From Leptofilum sp041748655 (lineage in GTDB: Bacteria; Chloroflexota; Anaerolineae; Promineifilales; Promineifilaceae), in contig JBGTCV010000066.1 in NCBI GenBank assembly GCA_041748655.1, positions 38,221 through 102,220 on the forward strand: DNA of 64,000 bases, in the 5' to 3' direction. Under the pieces are notes generated by a model, which had not been told where the DNA came from, did no database searches, and saw only the letters and a list, made by a program, of their open reading frames with translations. Positions within the stretch are counted from its first letter, which is position 1. Each line of letters begins with the position of its first letter. This document shows, piece by piece, positions 8,073 through 17,200 of this stretch. A program made the translations under genes and the position numbers.

Positions 8073-8648
8073 ATGCCCGTTATCAAACGTTATCCCAATC
8101 GCAAACTGTACGATACCGAAGCCAAACGTTACATCACCCTGGACGGCATTGCTGAACTCATCCGCGAGGGAGCCGAAGTACAGGTTGTAGACCACACCAC
8201 CGATGAAGATTTAACGGCCGTTACCCTCACCCAAATCATCTTTGAACAAGAAAAACGGAACAGCGGCTTCTTGCCCCAGTCTGTGCTAACCGGCCTGGTG
8301 CGGGCCGGTGGCGATACGCTCAATACCTTGCGCCGCAGCCTCAACTCACCGCTAGAGCTGCTAAAGCATGTCGATGAAGAAATAGAAAAGCGGCTGCAAA
8401 CCCTGGTAGAGCGGGGGGAAATAGCCAAAGATGAAGCGATTGGCCTGGGCGAAAAGCTGTTAGCCGCTGGCCAGGAAAAAAGCAAAGATATGTTCTCTGG
8501 TCAGCAGCGACTGGAAAGGCTACTGGGTGTACGCGGCGTCCCATCCCGCGAAGAAGTGGAAGACCTCACCAGCCAGATTGAATCGTTGTCAGCTAAAATT
8601 GATTCCTTGATAGACGAAAAAGAACCTTCCAACAACCAAACACAGTAA
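8073..8648 (+). CDS. phaR: PhaR-like PHA synthesis repressor with a phasin-like C-terminal tail
   Basis: 191 aa from the ATG at 8073, preceded by GAAGGA; an in-frame TTG at 8055 is less likely. Residues about 3-65 (VIKRYPNRKLYDTEAKRYIT, then DGIAELIREG, VVDHTTDEDLT, LTQIIFEQEK) are the PHA-accumulation-regulator DNA-binding and PHB-binding module. Residues about 105-185 are helical, and the segment VRGVPSREEVEDLTSQIESL aligns by eye with the tails of the two phasins just upstream (MNIPSKNDIDKLSRKV). Known: PhaR represses phasin genes and itself until PHA granules sequester it. Inferred: the phasin-like tail targets this protein to granules. It starts a run with the SRPBCC genes (17-bp gap to the next). 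Confidence 0.85.
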   Translation: MPVIKRYPNRKLYDTEAKRYITLDGIAELIREGAEVQVVDHTTDEDLTAVTLTQIIFEQEKRNSGFLPQSVLTGLVRAGGDTLNTLRRSLNSPLELLKHVDEEIEKRLQTLVERGEIAKDEAIGLGEKLLAAGQEKSKDMFSGQQRLERLLGVRGVPSREEVEDLTSQIESLSAKIDSLIDEKEPSNNQTQ

Positions 8649-8665
8649 TCATCGAACCCACCTGC

Positions 8666-9226
8666 ATGATAAATCTCACTGGTTCCATCAACCGAGCGTT
8701 TATTTTTCCTGCCCTACCTAAAGCCGCGCTGACGTATTACAGCGACATCAGTCGGGTGGCCGCTTTTTTACCCCATATTCATCTGGTACACGCCTATAAC
8801 CACCACCAAATTCGGATGTTGTATGAAACGGTCGAGCTAGGCACTTATACCATACAAATCTATTCTGATCTGGAATGCAGCGTCGATTGGGACAATATGC
8901 TGCTCAAAGTTTATCCGGTAAACATTGAAACGGCCGCTCCCGTCAAATCTGAAACTTCTCTGCGACACTCAACCGGCACTGGCCTATTTGGCATCGACAC
9001 CCAATTTTATGACCTGGGGGAGCAGACCCGCATCGAATACACCATTCGCCTGAAGGCAGAGTTGGAACGGCCGTTAGGCATGCGCCTGATGCCAAAACGG
9101 GTGGTTAACCGCATTGCCCAGGGTATTACAGACGGCCGAGTGCGAGAAATTGCGGATGGCTTCATTAAAAAATCGATGGACGCATTCGCCGAATGGCAAA
9201 CCAACAACCAGTTAATAGGCAAATAA
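8666..9226 (+). CDS. SRPBCC/START-like protein (DUF1997-like)
   Basis: 186 aa, no signal peptide. Pattern of a Bet v1-like fold: FIFPALPKAALTYYSDISRV at the start (the typical strand-helix entry where a ligand-protein sets a distance to a docking surface) and a long C-terminal helix. Resembles DUF1997 proteins; the ligand is not known. It is 17 bp after phaR and 1 bp before the next SRPBCC gene, so it is probably co-transcribed. No obvious Shine-Dalgarno. Confidence 0.65.
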   Translation: MINLTGSINRAFIFPALPKAALTYYSDISRVAAFLPHIHLVHAYNHHQIRMLYETVELGTYTIQIYSDLECSVDWDNMLLKVYPVNIETAAPVKSETSLRHSTGTGLFGIDTQFYDLGEQTRIEYTIRLKAELERPLGMRLMPKRVVNRIAQGITDGRVREIADGFIKKSMDAFAEWQTNNQLIGK

Positions 9227-9227
9227 G

Positions 9228-9665
9228 ATGCAGTTTCAAGGCACTGTTCAGTTTGCTGTGGGGCAAACGGCCGTTTGGCACACCCTCACCACCCCTACCC
9301 TCGTCTCCCAATGCACCCCACACCTGAAAAGCTGGTCAGAATTATTACCAAACAACCAGTACCGGCTCCAATTTTCCTGGGGCAGCGGCAGCAGCAGCGT
9401 CATCATTCCTCTACTGCTCACCTGGCAAACCATCATCCCACCCAACCAGCTGCAATGGCAAGGCGAAGCCCAAATGGGCAGCGCCGTTATCCTCATCAAC
9501 GGCAACTTTCACCTCAGCGCCCCAACCCCCACAACCACCACCCTCGCTTTCGCAGCCGAACTCGATACGCCCAATAAGCTATTTCAGCAAATGCTCCAGA
9601 CAACCGCACCCCGCCTCCTGGAAAACTTCTTTCGCTGCCTGAAAACGAATATCGAAGCCGTTTGA
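9228..9665 (+). CDS. Small SRPBCC/CoxG-like protein
   Basis: 145 aa, the size of a bare SRPBCC domain. It opens with MQFQGTVQFAVGQTAVWHTL and has LVSQCTPHLKSW where CoxG proteins have the xxLxxCIPGxxS segment. Its start is immediately behind the stop of the previous gene (TAAGATG). Function unknown; probably binds a hydrophobic ligand or membrane partner. Confidence 0.6.
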   Translation: MQFQGTVQFAVGQTAVWHTLTTPTLVSQCTPHLKSWSELLPNNQYRLQFSWGSGSSSVIIPLLLTWQTIIPPNQLQWQGEAQMGSAVILINGNFHLSAPTPTTTTLAFAAELDTPNKLFQQMLQTTAPRLLENFFRCLKTNIEAV

Positions 9666-9712
9666 CACGGTGATACAGATTAGGTAAAACTTACGTCAGA
9701 TGCTACGCCTGA

Positions 9713-9827
9713 TTGACTGACAAAACTTATTTAACCGCAGAGAACGCGGGGAGCGCAGAGATTTTTCCAGAGAAAACTCTGCGTCCTCTGCGCTCTCTGC
9801 GGTAAAAATCTGAGATATGTCAGTCAA
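9713..9827 (+). repeat. MITE-like palindromic element, copy 1
   Basis: Outer arms TTGACTGAC (9713-9721) and GTCAGTCAA (9819-9827) enclose an imperfect long palindrome built from GCAGAG/GCGCAGAG units and their complements. A second, diverged copy with the same outer arms is at 34004-34102. No ORF inside; it separates the two-gene SRPBCC pair from the third. Confidence 0.65.
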
Positions 9828-9920
9828 CCAGGGTGCTACGCACTTTTTACAGAGTAATGCGCAACAATGATGTCGTTTGCAAGTGCGTCGCACCTGACAA
9901 ACCGGCAGGAGAAAACTAAA

Positions 9921-10619
9921 ATGAAAATAGAAGGTAGCTATCCCTTTGCGGCCCCACGTGACATTCTCTGGCCCATGCTGCTGGATCCCCAGGTCTTAGC
10001 CAACATTATGCCTGGTTGTGAATCCCTGGAAACCGTCGGCGAAAACCAGTTTCAAGGCATCCTCAAAATTAAGGTTGGCCCCGTACAGGGCAAATTCCAG
10101 GGGGATGTTGTTCTCAGCGATATCAGCAATCCAGAAAGCTACGCAATCACCGTTAATGGCAAAGGGGCACCCGGCTTTGTGAAAGGCACCGGATCCATGC
10201 GGCTGGAAGCAGATGGCGACATGACCATGCTGCATTACAGCGGCGATGCCCAGGTAGGCGGCCGATTGGCCAGCGTTGGGCAGCGTCTGCTAGACACCTC
10301 CGCCAACGCCATCATCCGGCAAAGCCTGGAAGGGCTAGGCCAGCAAGTGCAGGCCCGCATGATGGCCGATGCTAGCGGTGAACTGGAAATGGCTGAGATA
10401 AAACCAGCCACGCCCCCCTCGCAAATGCAGTTTGCCGCCGGGGTTGCCAAAAATCTAGCAGAAGAATACCTGGCCCCAGACAAACGAGACAGTCTCATCA
10501 AAGGGGGGCTTGCCGTGTTGGGCGCTCTGCTGCTCATGCGCCTGCTCAGCAACTGGTTTGCCAACAAAATTGCCCAAAAAGTTACGGTAAACTTGAAAGC
10601 AGAACTGAGAGAAGGTTAA
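9921..10619 (+). CDS. coxG: CoxG/SRPBCC family protein with C-terminal membrane anchor
   Basis: 232 aa from the ATG at 9921, preceded by AGGAG; upstream in-frame starts lie in repeat-derived sequence. Residues 1-150 are a CoxG-type SRPBCC domain (MKIEGSYPFAAPRDILWPML, NIMPGCESLE, IKVGPVQGKFQG, GKGAPGFVKGTGSMRL). A single hydrophobic helix near 198-212 (GGLAVLGALLLMRLL) is followed by a short tail, so it is tail-anchored. CoxG is known to anchor CO dehydrogenase to the membrane, but no cox genes are nearby and many stand-alone homologues exist. Ends before a rho-independent terminator. Confidence 0.8.
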   Translation: MKIEGSYPFAAPRDILWPMLLDPQVLANIMPGCESLETVGENQFQGILKIKVGPVQGKFQGDVVLSDISNPESYAITVNGKGAPGFVKGTGSMRLEADGDMTMLHYSGDAQVGGRLASVGQRLLDTSANAIIRQSLEGLGQQVQARMMADASGELEMAEIKPATPPSQMQFAAGVAKNLAEEYLAPDKRDSLIKGGLAVLGALLLMRLLSNWFANKIAQKVTVNLKAELREG

Positions 10620-10646
10620 GCATCGTGGCGGCTGCTCGCTAATCAG

Positions 10647-10677
10647 ACCGGTTGATAACAAATCAGCCGGTTTTTTT
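10647..10677 (+). terminator. Rho-independent terminator after coxG-like gene
   Basis: Ten-bp stem with one G-T wobble (10647-10656 with 10662-10671), a 5-nt loop and a run of seven Ts. It abuts the stop codon of the convergent TetR gene. Confidence 0.8.
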
Positions 10678-11257
10678 ATGCATGGGTGGGTAGATTGGGG
10701 GTTGAAACCGTGCCGACGACACAGAGCCGGGTAGACATTTCGGCCATTTGCCGGGGAGAGTAGGGCATATCATTTAGCAGCCACCAGGTAATAAGGGCAT
10801 ACAGAGAGCCAGCCACATGCCGGGCCATGATTTCGATGGGGGCGTGTGGCGCTGTATTGCCTAAACCTGCCCGCAGCTGAAGCTCGCTGTATTGGGCAAT
10901 ATAATCGATGACCCGGTTGATAACGTAACCAATCCCATTTTCCCCAAGCAGCACCCGGTATAAATCCGCATTTTCAGCCACATGGGCAAAAATCAACTCG
11001 TCCGCCTCCGGTGTTTCCCAGATGGGCTTATCTACTGTGAGGGTGGTGATTTGCTGCACCAGGGCGTCAAAATAGCCTTCCAGGCTGTCTACCAGCAGCT
11101 CCTCTTTGCTGCCATAATGCAGGTAAAAGGTGGCTCGATTCAGATCCGCCCGGTCGGCAATGTCCTGAATGGTGATCTGGTCATACTTTTTTTCCTTCAC
11201 CAGCGCCAGCAGCGCCTGTCCCAACAGGTTACGGGAGCGTCTCACACGTCTGTCCAT
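10676..11257 (-). CDS. TetR/AcrR-family transcriptional regulator
   Basis: 193 aa. The N-terminal HTH is clear (residues about 5-52: SRNLLGQALLALVKEKKYDQ, ITIQDIADRADLNRATFYLHYGSKEELL). The C-terminal ligand domain resembles the TetR_C_7/8 type and ends in WWLLNDMPYSPRQMAEM. Divergent from the P450 gene with 211 bp between starts; a perfect 7-1-7 palindrome there is the likely operator. Probably represses the P450 in response to its substrate or a related hydrophobic compound (inference). Confidence 0.88.
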   Translation of the reverse strand: MDRRVRRSRNLLGQALLALVKEKKYDQITIQDIADRADLNRATFYLHYGSKEELLVDSLEGYFDALVQQITTLTVDKPIWETPEADELIFAHVAENADLYRVLLGENGIGYVINRVIDYIAQYSELQLRAGLGNTAPHAPIEIMARHVAGSLYALITWWLLNDMPYSPRQMAEMSTRLCVVGTVSTPNLPTHA

Positions 11258-11322
11258 TTTTCCCTCGCTTTTGGCGTCGTTTAATCGACAGCTGTTGATA
11301 AAACGACGGAGAATTGAAGTTC

Positions 11323-11354
11323 ATCCTTGACAAGGATTAAAACCGATTTATTAT
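11323..11354 (+). promoter_or_regulatory. P450 promoter with palindromic TetR operator over the -35
   Basis: ATCCTTGACAAGGAT (11323-11337) is a perfect 7-1-7 palindrome that contains the -35 TTGACA (11327-11332). TATTAT at 11349-11354 with a 16-bp spacer is the -10. Binding there would block RNA polymerase. Located between tetR and the P450 gene. Confidence 0.6.
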
Positions 11355-11468
11355 TTCGGCAACACTCTATCAATTAAACAACAACTTGTCAATTATCTTG
11401 AATATATTAACCTCTGGCAAGCTATATGGCTACCTGCAAGAGGTTTGGCAAACAAAGGAGTTAATCGC

Positions 11469-12866
11469 ATGGCAGTTAAACGGCCGTCTGGCCCCAAGGG
11501 CAATCTCATTATGGGCAGCATCAACCAGTTCAGCCTGGATGAACCTGCTTTTTTGCTGGAAAGCGTCAAGCAGCACGGTGATCTGGTTTACTTTCGGCTG
11601 GCGCATGTGCATACCTACCTGCTTGGTCATCCAGATCTGATTCGGGAAGTATTGGTGACACAAAGCGACAAATTTGAAAAAGCGCCGCTGGACAAGCAAA
11701 TTTTGGGCAAATTTTTGGGTAACGGGCTGCTTACCAGCGATGGCGATTTCCACAAGCGTCAGCGGCGGTTGGCTCAACCCGCCTTCCACAGCAAGCGCAT
11801 TCAAAATTATGCCGAGGTGATGGTTGAGTATGCGAATCAGATCATGGCGGGCTGGCGGGATAACGCCGTAGTGGACATAGCGGAAGAGATGATGCATCTG
11901 ACGATGCTGATCGTCTCCAAAACGCTGTTTGATGCGGATGCCGTGACGGGTTCAGGAGATACGGCCGTTGCCATCAGCAGCGCCATGCACGATTTCCAGG
12001 CCATCTCTAACCGAGATTACCAGCGGGGGTTCACGCTGCCCAACTGGCTGCCCACGGCCGACAATCGCCTGCGCAACCGGGCGGCGGCGGCGTTCAACCA
12101 GGTCATGGAACAAATTATTGCCGAGCGGTGGCAAACGGCCGTTAACGGCCAGATTACCGACACGGGCGATTTGCTCTCCATGCTCATGCTCTCGGTGGAT
12201 GAGGATGGCGCGGTGATGGACGACCGGCAGCTGCGTGACGAGGTGGCCACCCTGTTTGCCGCCGGGCACGAGACCACATCCAATGCCCTAAGCTGGACCT
12301 GGTATCTGCTGGCGCAGCACCCGGAAGTGGAAGCTAAACTGCACGCGGAGCTGGACAGCGTGCTGGCGGGCCGCCAACCCACCCTGGCCGATCTGCCCAA
12401 CCTGCCCTACACGCTGCAAATCATCAAAGAGTCGATGCGGCTTTACCCGCCTGCCTGGATTTTAAACGGCCGTATCGCCTTGGAAGATGTGCAGCTAGGC
12501 GGCTACACCGTGCCCAAAGGCAGCACCCTCTTCATTTCGCCCTACGTGATGCACCACCTGCCCCAATATTTTGCCGAGCCGGAAGCGTTCCAGCCGGGAC
12601 GTTTCACGCCGGAGTTTGAGAAGTCGCTGCCCAAATATGCCTACATGCCGTTTGGCGGCGGTACGCGAGTCTGCATTGGCAACAGCTTTGCCATGATGGA
12701 AGCCCAACTCATTCTGGCGGCCGTGGCCCAGCGGTTCCGCCTGGCGCTGGCCACAGACAAGCCAGTACGCTACAATGCCCAAATTACCCTCACCCCCGTC
12801 GATGGAATTCAAATGCGAGTCGTTGAACGAGAAACAGCCGAAGAAGCAAAATTAGCTTACGCCTGA
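11469..12866 (+). CDS. Cytochrome P450
   Basis: 465 aa from the ATG at 11469, with AAAGGAG 8 bp upstream; a TTG at 11445 is less likely. Hallmarks: I-helix AAGHETTSN with G266-T270, ExxR at Glu321-Arg324 (ESMRLYPP), and heme loop FGGGTRVCIG with axial Cys402. Resembles the CYP102/CYP110-like fatty-acid or hydrocarbon hydroxylase group more than the camphor-type class. No reductase domain is fused and no ferredoxin is adjacent, so redox partners are elsewhere. The last 10 bp overlap the convergent kinase gene. Controlled by the divergent TetR (inference). Confidence 0.93.
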   Translation: MAVKRPSGPKGNLIMGSINQFSLDEPAFLLESVKQHGDLVYFRLAHVHTYLLGHPDLIREVLVTQSDKFEKAPLDKQILGKFLGNGLLTSDGDFHKRQRRLAQPAFHSKRIQNYAEVMVEYANQIMAGWRDNAVVDIAEEMMHLTMLIVSKTLFDADAVTGSGDTAVAISSAMHDFQAISNRDYQRGFTLPNWLPTADNRLRNRAAAAFNQVMEQIIAERWQTAVNGQITDTGDLLSMLMLSVDEDGAVMDDRQLRDEVATLFAAGHETTSNALSWTWYLLAQHPEVEAKLHAELDSVLAGRQPTLADLPNLPYTLQIIKESMRLYPPAWILNGRIALEDVQLGGYTVPKGSTLFISPYVMHHLPQYFAEPEAFQPGRFTPEFEKSLPKYAYMPFGGGTRVCIGNSFAMMEAQLILAAVAQRFRLALATDKPVRYNAQITLTPVDGIQMRVVERETAEEAKLAYA

Positions 12867-14275
12867 TGCGCAGCAACCGGCAGGTGTACCTCAAAGCGCG
12901 TCTCGCCGGGGCGGGATTGCAGGGTGAAACGGCCGTTATGCTTCTGCACCACAATGTTGTAGGAAATGTTCAGCCCCAGGCCGGTCCCCTGCCCCGGTGG
13001 CTTGGTCGTAAAAAAAGGATCAAAAATCTTGGCCTGAATTCCTTCCGGAATGCCGGGGCCATTGTCCGTGACAGCGACCACCACCCAATCGCCCTCGCGC
13101 CGGGTTTGCAATTTCAGCTCCCCCTGCCCCGACATCGCATCAATCGCATTGTCGATCAGATTGGTCCACACCTGGTTCAGCTCACTGCCATAGGCATCGA
13201 TCAGCGGCACGTCCGCGCCGTAATCGCGCACGACCTGCACACCCCCCTTGAGCTTGTGGCGCAAAATGGCCAGCGTGCCGTCCAGCCCCTCATGAATGTC
13301 CACCTGCTGCGTCGGCGCCTGATCCATGTAGCTGTACGATTTCAACCCCTTGACGATTTCCGATATGCGGCCAGTCGCCTGGCTGATCTCCTGCGCCAGG
13401 GCAAACAGAGCGTAGGTGGCGCTGATCCAGGCAATCACTGCGGGCAGCTGCGCCGGGCCAAAGGTGGCTCCCAACCGCCGCAGCGCCGTTTCGTCGTAGC
13501 CCAGGGCCACCAGCTCCGGCGCGTACTCCCAACCGTCCGCCACCTGCTGCGCCGCCAGCCACGCTTCGATCTCATCCTGCCGGTCGCTGCGCGTCAGGCT
13601 GTCCAGGTCCAGCGGGCGCAAGGCCTGCTGCGCCGCCCGCTCAAGCAGCGCCGTCAGCTCCGCCGCCTGCCCGGAAGAGAACCCGTACATGTCCAGGCGC
13701 AGCTTGGCCTGCTGCAAACGGCCGATTGCCGTGAGCAAGTAGCTGGCACTGCGCTGGGCTGCGGCGGCGGGATTGTTCAGCTCGTGGGCCACGCCCGCGC
13801 TGAGACGACCCAACGTCGCCAACTTTTCTGACTGACGCAGCAGCACCTCCTGCTGTAAATACACCTTTTCCAGATCACGCAGTTTCTTTTTTTCCAGGCT
13901 GGTATCCAGCCGGGCCTTTAGCAGCACCGGGTCGAACGGCTTGGGCAGAAAATCTTCCGCGCCCATCTGGATGCAGCGCACGATATTGTCCATTTCATCC
14001 AGCGCCGAGATGACGATGACCACACTATCGCGCCAGTCGGCGTTGGCCTTGATTTCCCGCAGCACGGCATAACCGTCCATCTCTGGCATGAGCAGATCAA
14101 GCAGCACCACGTCAAACGGCCGTTCCCCCAACATCGCCAGCGCCAGACGGCCGTTTTCGGCCACCGCCACCTCATGCCCCTGCTGCTGCAACATGCGGGC
14201 CAGCTTGATGCGATTCATGCCATTATCATCTACCACCAGAATCTGCCCTTGAGGATTTGGTTTATCAACTGTCAT
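12857..14275 (-). CDS. Response regulator receiver - histidine kinase
   Basis: 472 aa. N-terminal REC (ILVVDDNGMNR with acidic pair near 15-16; phosphoacceptor in LLDLLMPEMDG near 56; Lys in PKPFD), then a short coiled coil, HisKA H-box AGVAHELNNPAAAA near residue 163, an unusually long dimerisation insert (about 180-300), and HATPase_c with N-box (NLIDNAIDA), G1 (DNGPGIP) and G2 (GTGLGLNIS). Soluble. It is third in an operon: the preceding gene ends 11 bp inside it. Such REC-HK proteins can relay phosphate from an upstream hybrid kinase to a new output. Confidence 0.9.
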   Translation of the reverse strand: MTVDKPNPQGQILVVDDNGMNRIKLARMLQQQGHEVAVAENGRLALAMLGERPFDVVLLDLLMPEMDGYAVLREIKANADWRDSVVIVISALDEMDNIVRCIQMGAEDFLPKPFDPVLLKARLDTSLEKKKLRDLEKVYLQQEVLLRQSEKLATLGRLSAGVAHELNNPAAAAQRSASYLLTAIGRLQQAKLRLDMYGFSSGQAAELTALLERAAQQALRPLDLDSLTRSDRQDEIEAWLAAQQVADGWEYAPELVALGYDETALRRLGATFGPAQLPAVIAWISATYALFALAQEISQATGRISEIVKGLKSYSYMDQAPTQQVDIHEGLDGTLAILRHKLKGGVQVVRDYGADVPLIDAYGSELNQVWTNLIDNAIDAMSGQGELKLQTRREGDWVVVAVTDNGPGIPEGIQAKIFDPFFTTKPPGQGTGLGLNISYNIVVQKHNGRFTLQSRPGETRFEVHLPVAAHQA

Positions 14276-17200
14276 GGTCCGTCCTTTGTCCCGACCGCAC
14301 CTGTCGCAGCGCCTTTTCGACCGCCGTGTAAGCCTCCGTCATGGCAGCAAGCAGAGCGGGCAGATCGGCCAAATCCCCCTGTTTAGCCAACACCTCCACC
14401 TGAACCGTCAGTTCATGCAGGTGGGCGGCTCCAAAGTCGGCTACGTTGGCCTTCAGGCTGTGGGCTGCCAGGCGAATGACGGGGGCCTCACTTTCGGCCA
14501 GGCCGCGCTGCATCTGGGCCAGCAGCTGCGGCGCTTCAGCCAAAAACCCATCGATCAGTTCGTAGAGATAAGCTGGTTCGCCGCCCATCATTTCCTGCAG
14601 TCGCGCCAGGGCGGCTGCATCCACGGCCGTTTCAAGATCGATTGGCGGTGGGGCAACGGCCGTTTCTTCGTCAATCAGCGTCATTTGGGTGGCAAGGCTG
14701 GCCCTATTTTGCGCCGCCTGTTCCAGCGTTTTCCTCAGCGCCTGAACCCGAATCGGCTTGGCCAGAAAATCATCCATGCCGGCCGCCCGGCAGGTGATGC
14801 GCTCATCCATGAGCACATCGGCCGTAGTGGCGACGACGTACGGCTGGGGCAGCGCCATCTGGCGCATGCGCCGCGTCGCTTCCAGCCCATCCATCACCGG
14901 CATCTGCACATCCATGAACACCACATCGTACGGTTGGCGCTGAACGGCCGTTAACGCTTCCAGCCCATTCCCCGCCACATCGACCCGGTAACCCAGCCGC
15001 TGCAACAGGCGCACCCCCAGCTTCTGGTTGGTGCTGTTGTCGTCTACCAGCAAAATGCGCAGCGGCAGCCGCTGGCCCATTTGCGGATCAAATTCAGACC
15101 GGGAAACGGCCGTTTCTTGCTGGGGCTGGAACGGCCGTCCCAGGAAAATATGCAAAAGCGTGTCGTAAAGTAGGGAAGGCTTTACCGGTTTGGTCAGCGT
15201 TGCGGCAAAGGTCGCCTCAGCCAGCGGGCGCTGTTCACTCGTTAAGCCACCCAATGAGGTGAGCAGCAGCAGCGGCAGCTCTTTACCCTGCTGGACAGAA
15301 CGAAGTTGTGCAGCCAGGGTCAGACCATCCATTTCCGGCATCTGCATATCCAGAACGGCCGCATCAAAAGGGGCATCCCGGCACAGTTCGGCCAAAGCAT
15401 CTTTGGAAGCAGCCACGGTGCAGGCGGTCATCCCCCACGCTTCCGCCTGCCGCTGCAAAATGCGCCGGTTGGTAGCGTTATCAGCCACAATCAGCAGGCG
15501 TCGGCCCGCCAGATGGGGCTGTACATCTTGCAAAAAGGCTCGTTCTGGGCCAGCGACCACCTCAGCCTGGATGGTGAAGGTAAAGACCGAGCCTTCACCC
15601 AGGCGGCTTTCCACGGCAATGCTGCCGCCCATCAGTTCAGACAAACGCTTGCAAATGGCCAATCCCAGCCCAGTTCCGCCGTAGGTGCGCGTGGTGGAGG
15701 CGTCTACCTGGCTAAAGGAGCGAAACAGCCGGTCCCTACGGTTGGGCGGGATGCCAATGCCCGTATCGCGCACGGCAAAATGGAGCAAATAGGCAGCGGC
15801 CACGTTGGGCAAAGGCTCGGCGTAAATGGTAATGACCACTTCCCCTTGCTCGGTAAACTTTATGCCGTTGCTGAGCAGATTGATCAGAATCTGGCGCAGG
15901 CGAGTCACGTCCCCCACGATTGTTTCCGGCGTTTCGGGCGCAATGGTGTAGGCCAGGTCCAGCCTTTTTTCGGCGGCACGAACGGCCATCAGGTCCAGGG
16001 AAGCTTCAACGGCATCGCGCAGGTTGAACGGCCGTTTCTCCAACGCCAACTGCCCCGCCTCAATCTTGGAAAAATCGAGAATATCGTTAATCAACAGCAG
16101 CAAAATCTCGCCGCTGCTGCGGATCGTTTCCGTGAATTCGCGCTGTTCGGCCGTTTGCGGCGTATCCAGCAGCAGGCTGGTCATGCCGATGACGGCATTC
16201 ATGGGGGTACGAATTTCGTGGCTCATGGTGGCCAGGAAGGCGCTTTTGGCTTCATTGGCGGCCACAGCGGCAGCGCGGGCAGCGGCCGTTTCCTCATACA
16301 AGCGGGCATTGGTGATGGCAATCGAAGCAAGCCTGGTCAAACTTTCCAACAATTGCAAATCGGCCGCATTAAAAGGGGCATTCCCGGCTGGTCGCCAGAT
16401 AGACATGACGCCAATCACCACCTGCCGGGAGAAAAGCGGCGCTACCATCAGCTTTTCCGCCTGCTGCGCCGCCGAAACGTTGGGCAGCGTCACCCGGCGC
16501 GGGTCAGAGGAGGTGTCGGACACGATTTCAGCCACGCCACTTTGGGCCACATAGCCGATGATCCCCTGCCCCAAACGAGGCTCAAACGCTCTCACTTCGG
16601 CAGGGATCGCCCCGGCACAGGCAATCAGCCGCAGCGTGTGCGTTTCTGGATGCACCAGGTAGATGGCGCAGTTGTTGGCCGCCAGCAGCGTCCGTGCGTG
16701 TTCCGTGATGCGCCCCAGCAGCAGATCCAAATCGAGGGTGGCCAAAACATCGTTGCCAATTTCGGCCAGCGAGGTCATCTCGGTCGCCTGCCGCCTCATG
16801 TTGCGCAAGAGGCGAACGTTTTCGGCCAATGTTTCATCTTTCTGGCGCAGAAAGTGGTACAGCAGACCAAAAGCGGCCGTTAGCGGACCTACAATATTTA
16901 TGGCAAAAAAGAGGGTGAGCACTCCGGGTTCGGTTACTATTCGCTGGCTCACGAGCGGTTCAAGCCAAACGCTAATCAGTACCAACAGCAGAAAGGCCAA
17001 AAACCAGCCGGTTGCCTGACGGCGATTGGCCACCAGGAGCGCCCCCAGCGGGGCAATCAACGACCAAAGGACGGTGGCGCTGCCCTGTATCAGGCCGCCC
17101 AACAGGAGCATCATGAAAAAGGGCAGCAGCAAAGAGGCGGCAAGCTGAATAAAGCGAAAGCGGCGGAACTGGCCCGTTTGGGCAAAAATGAGTACGTTGA

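Noticed and set aside
15306..16883. 525-codon plus-strand open frame
   Set aside because: Antisense to the hybrid histidine kinase; long only because of codon bias on the other strand.
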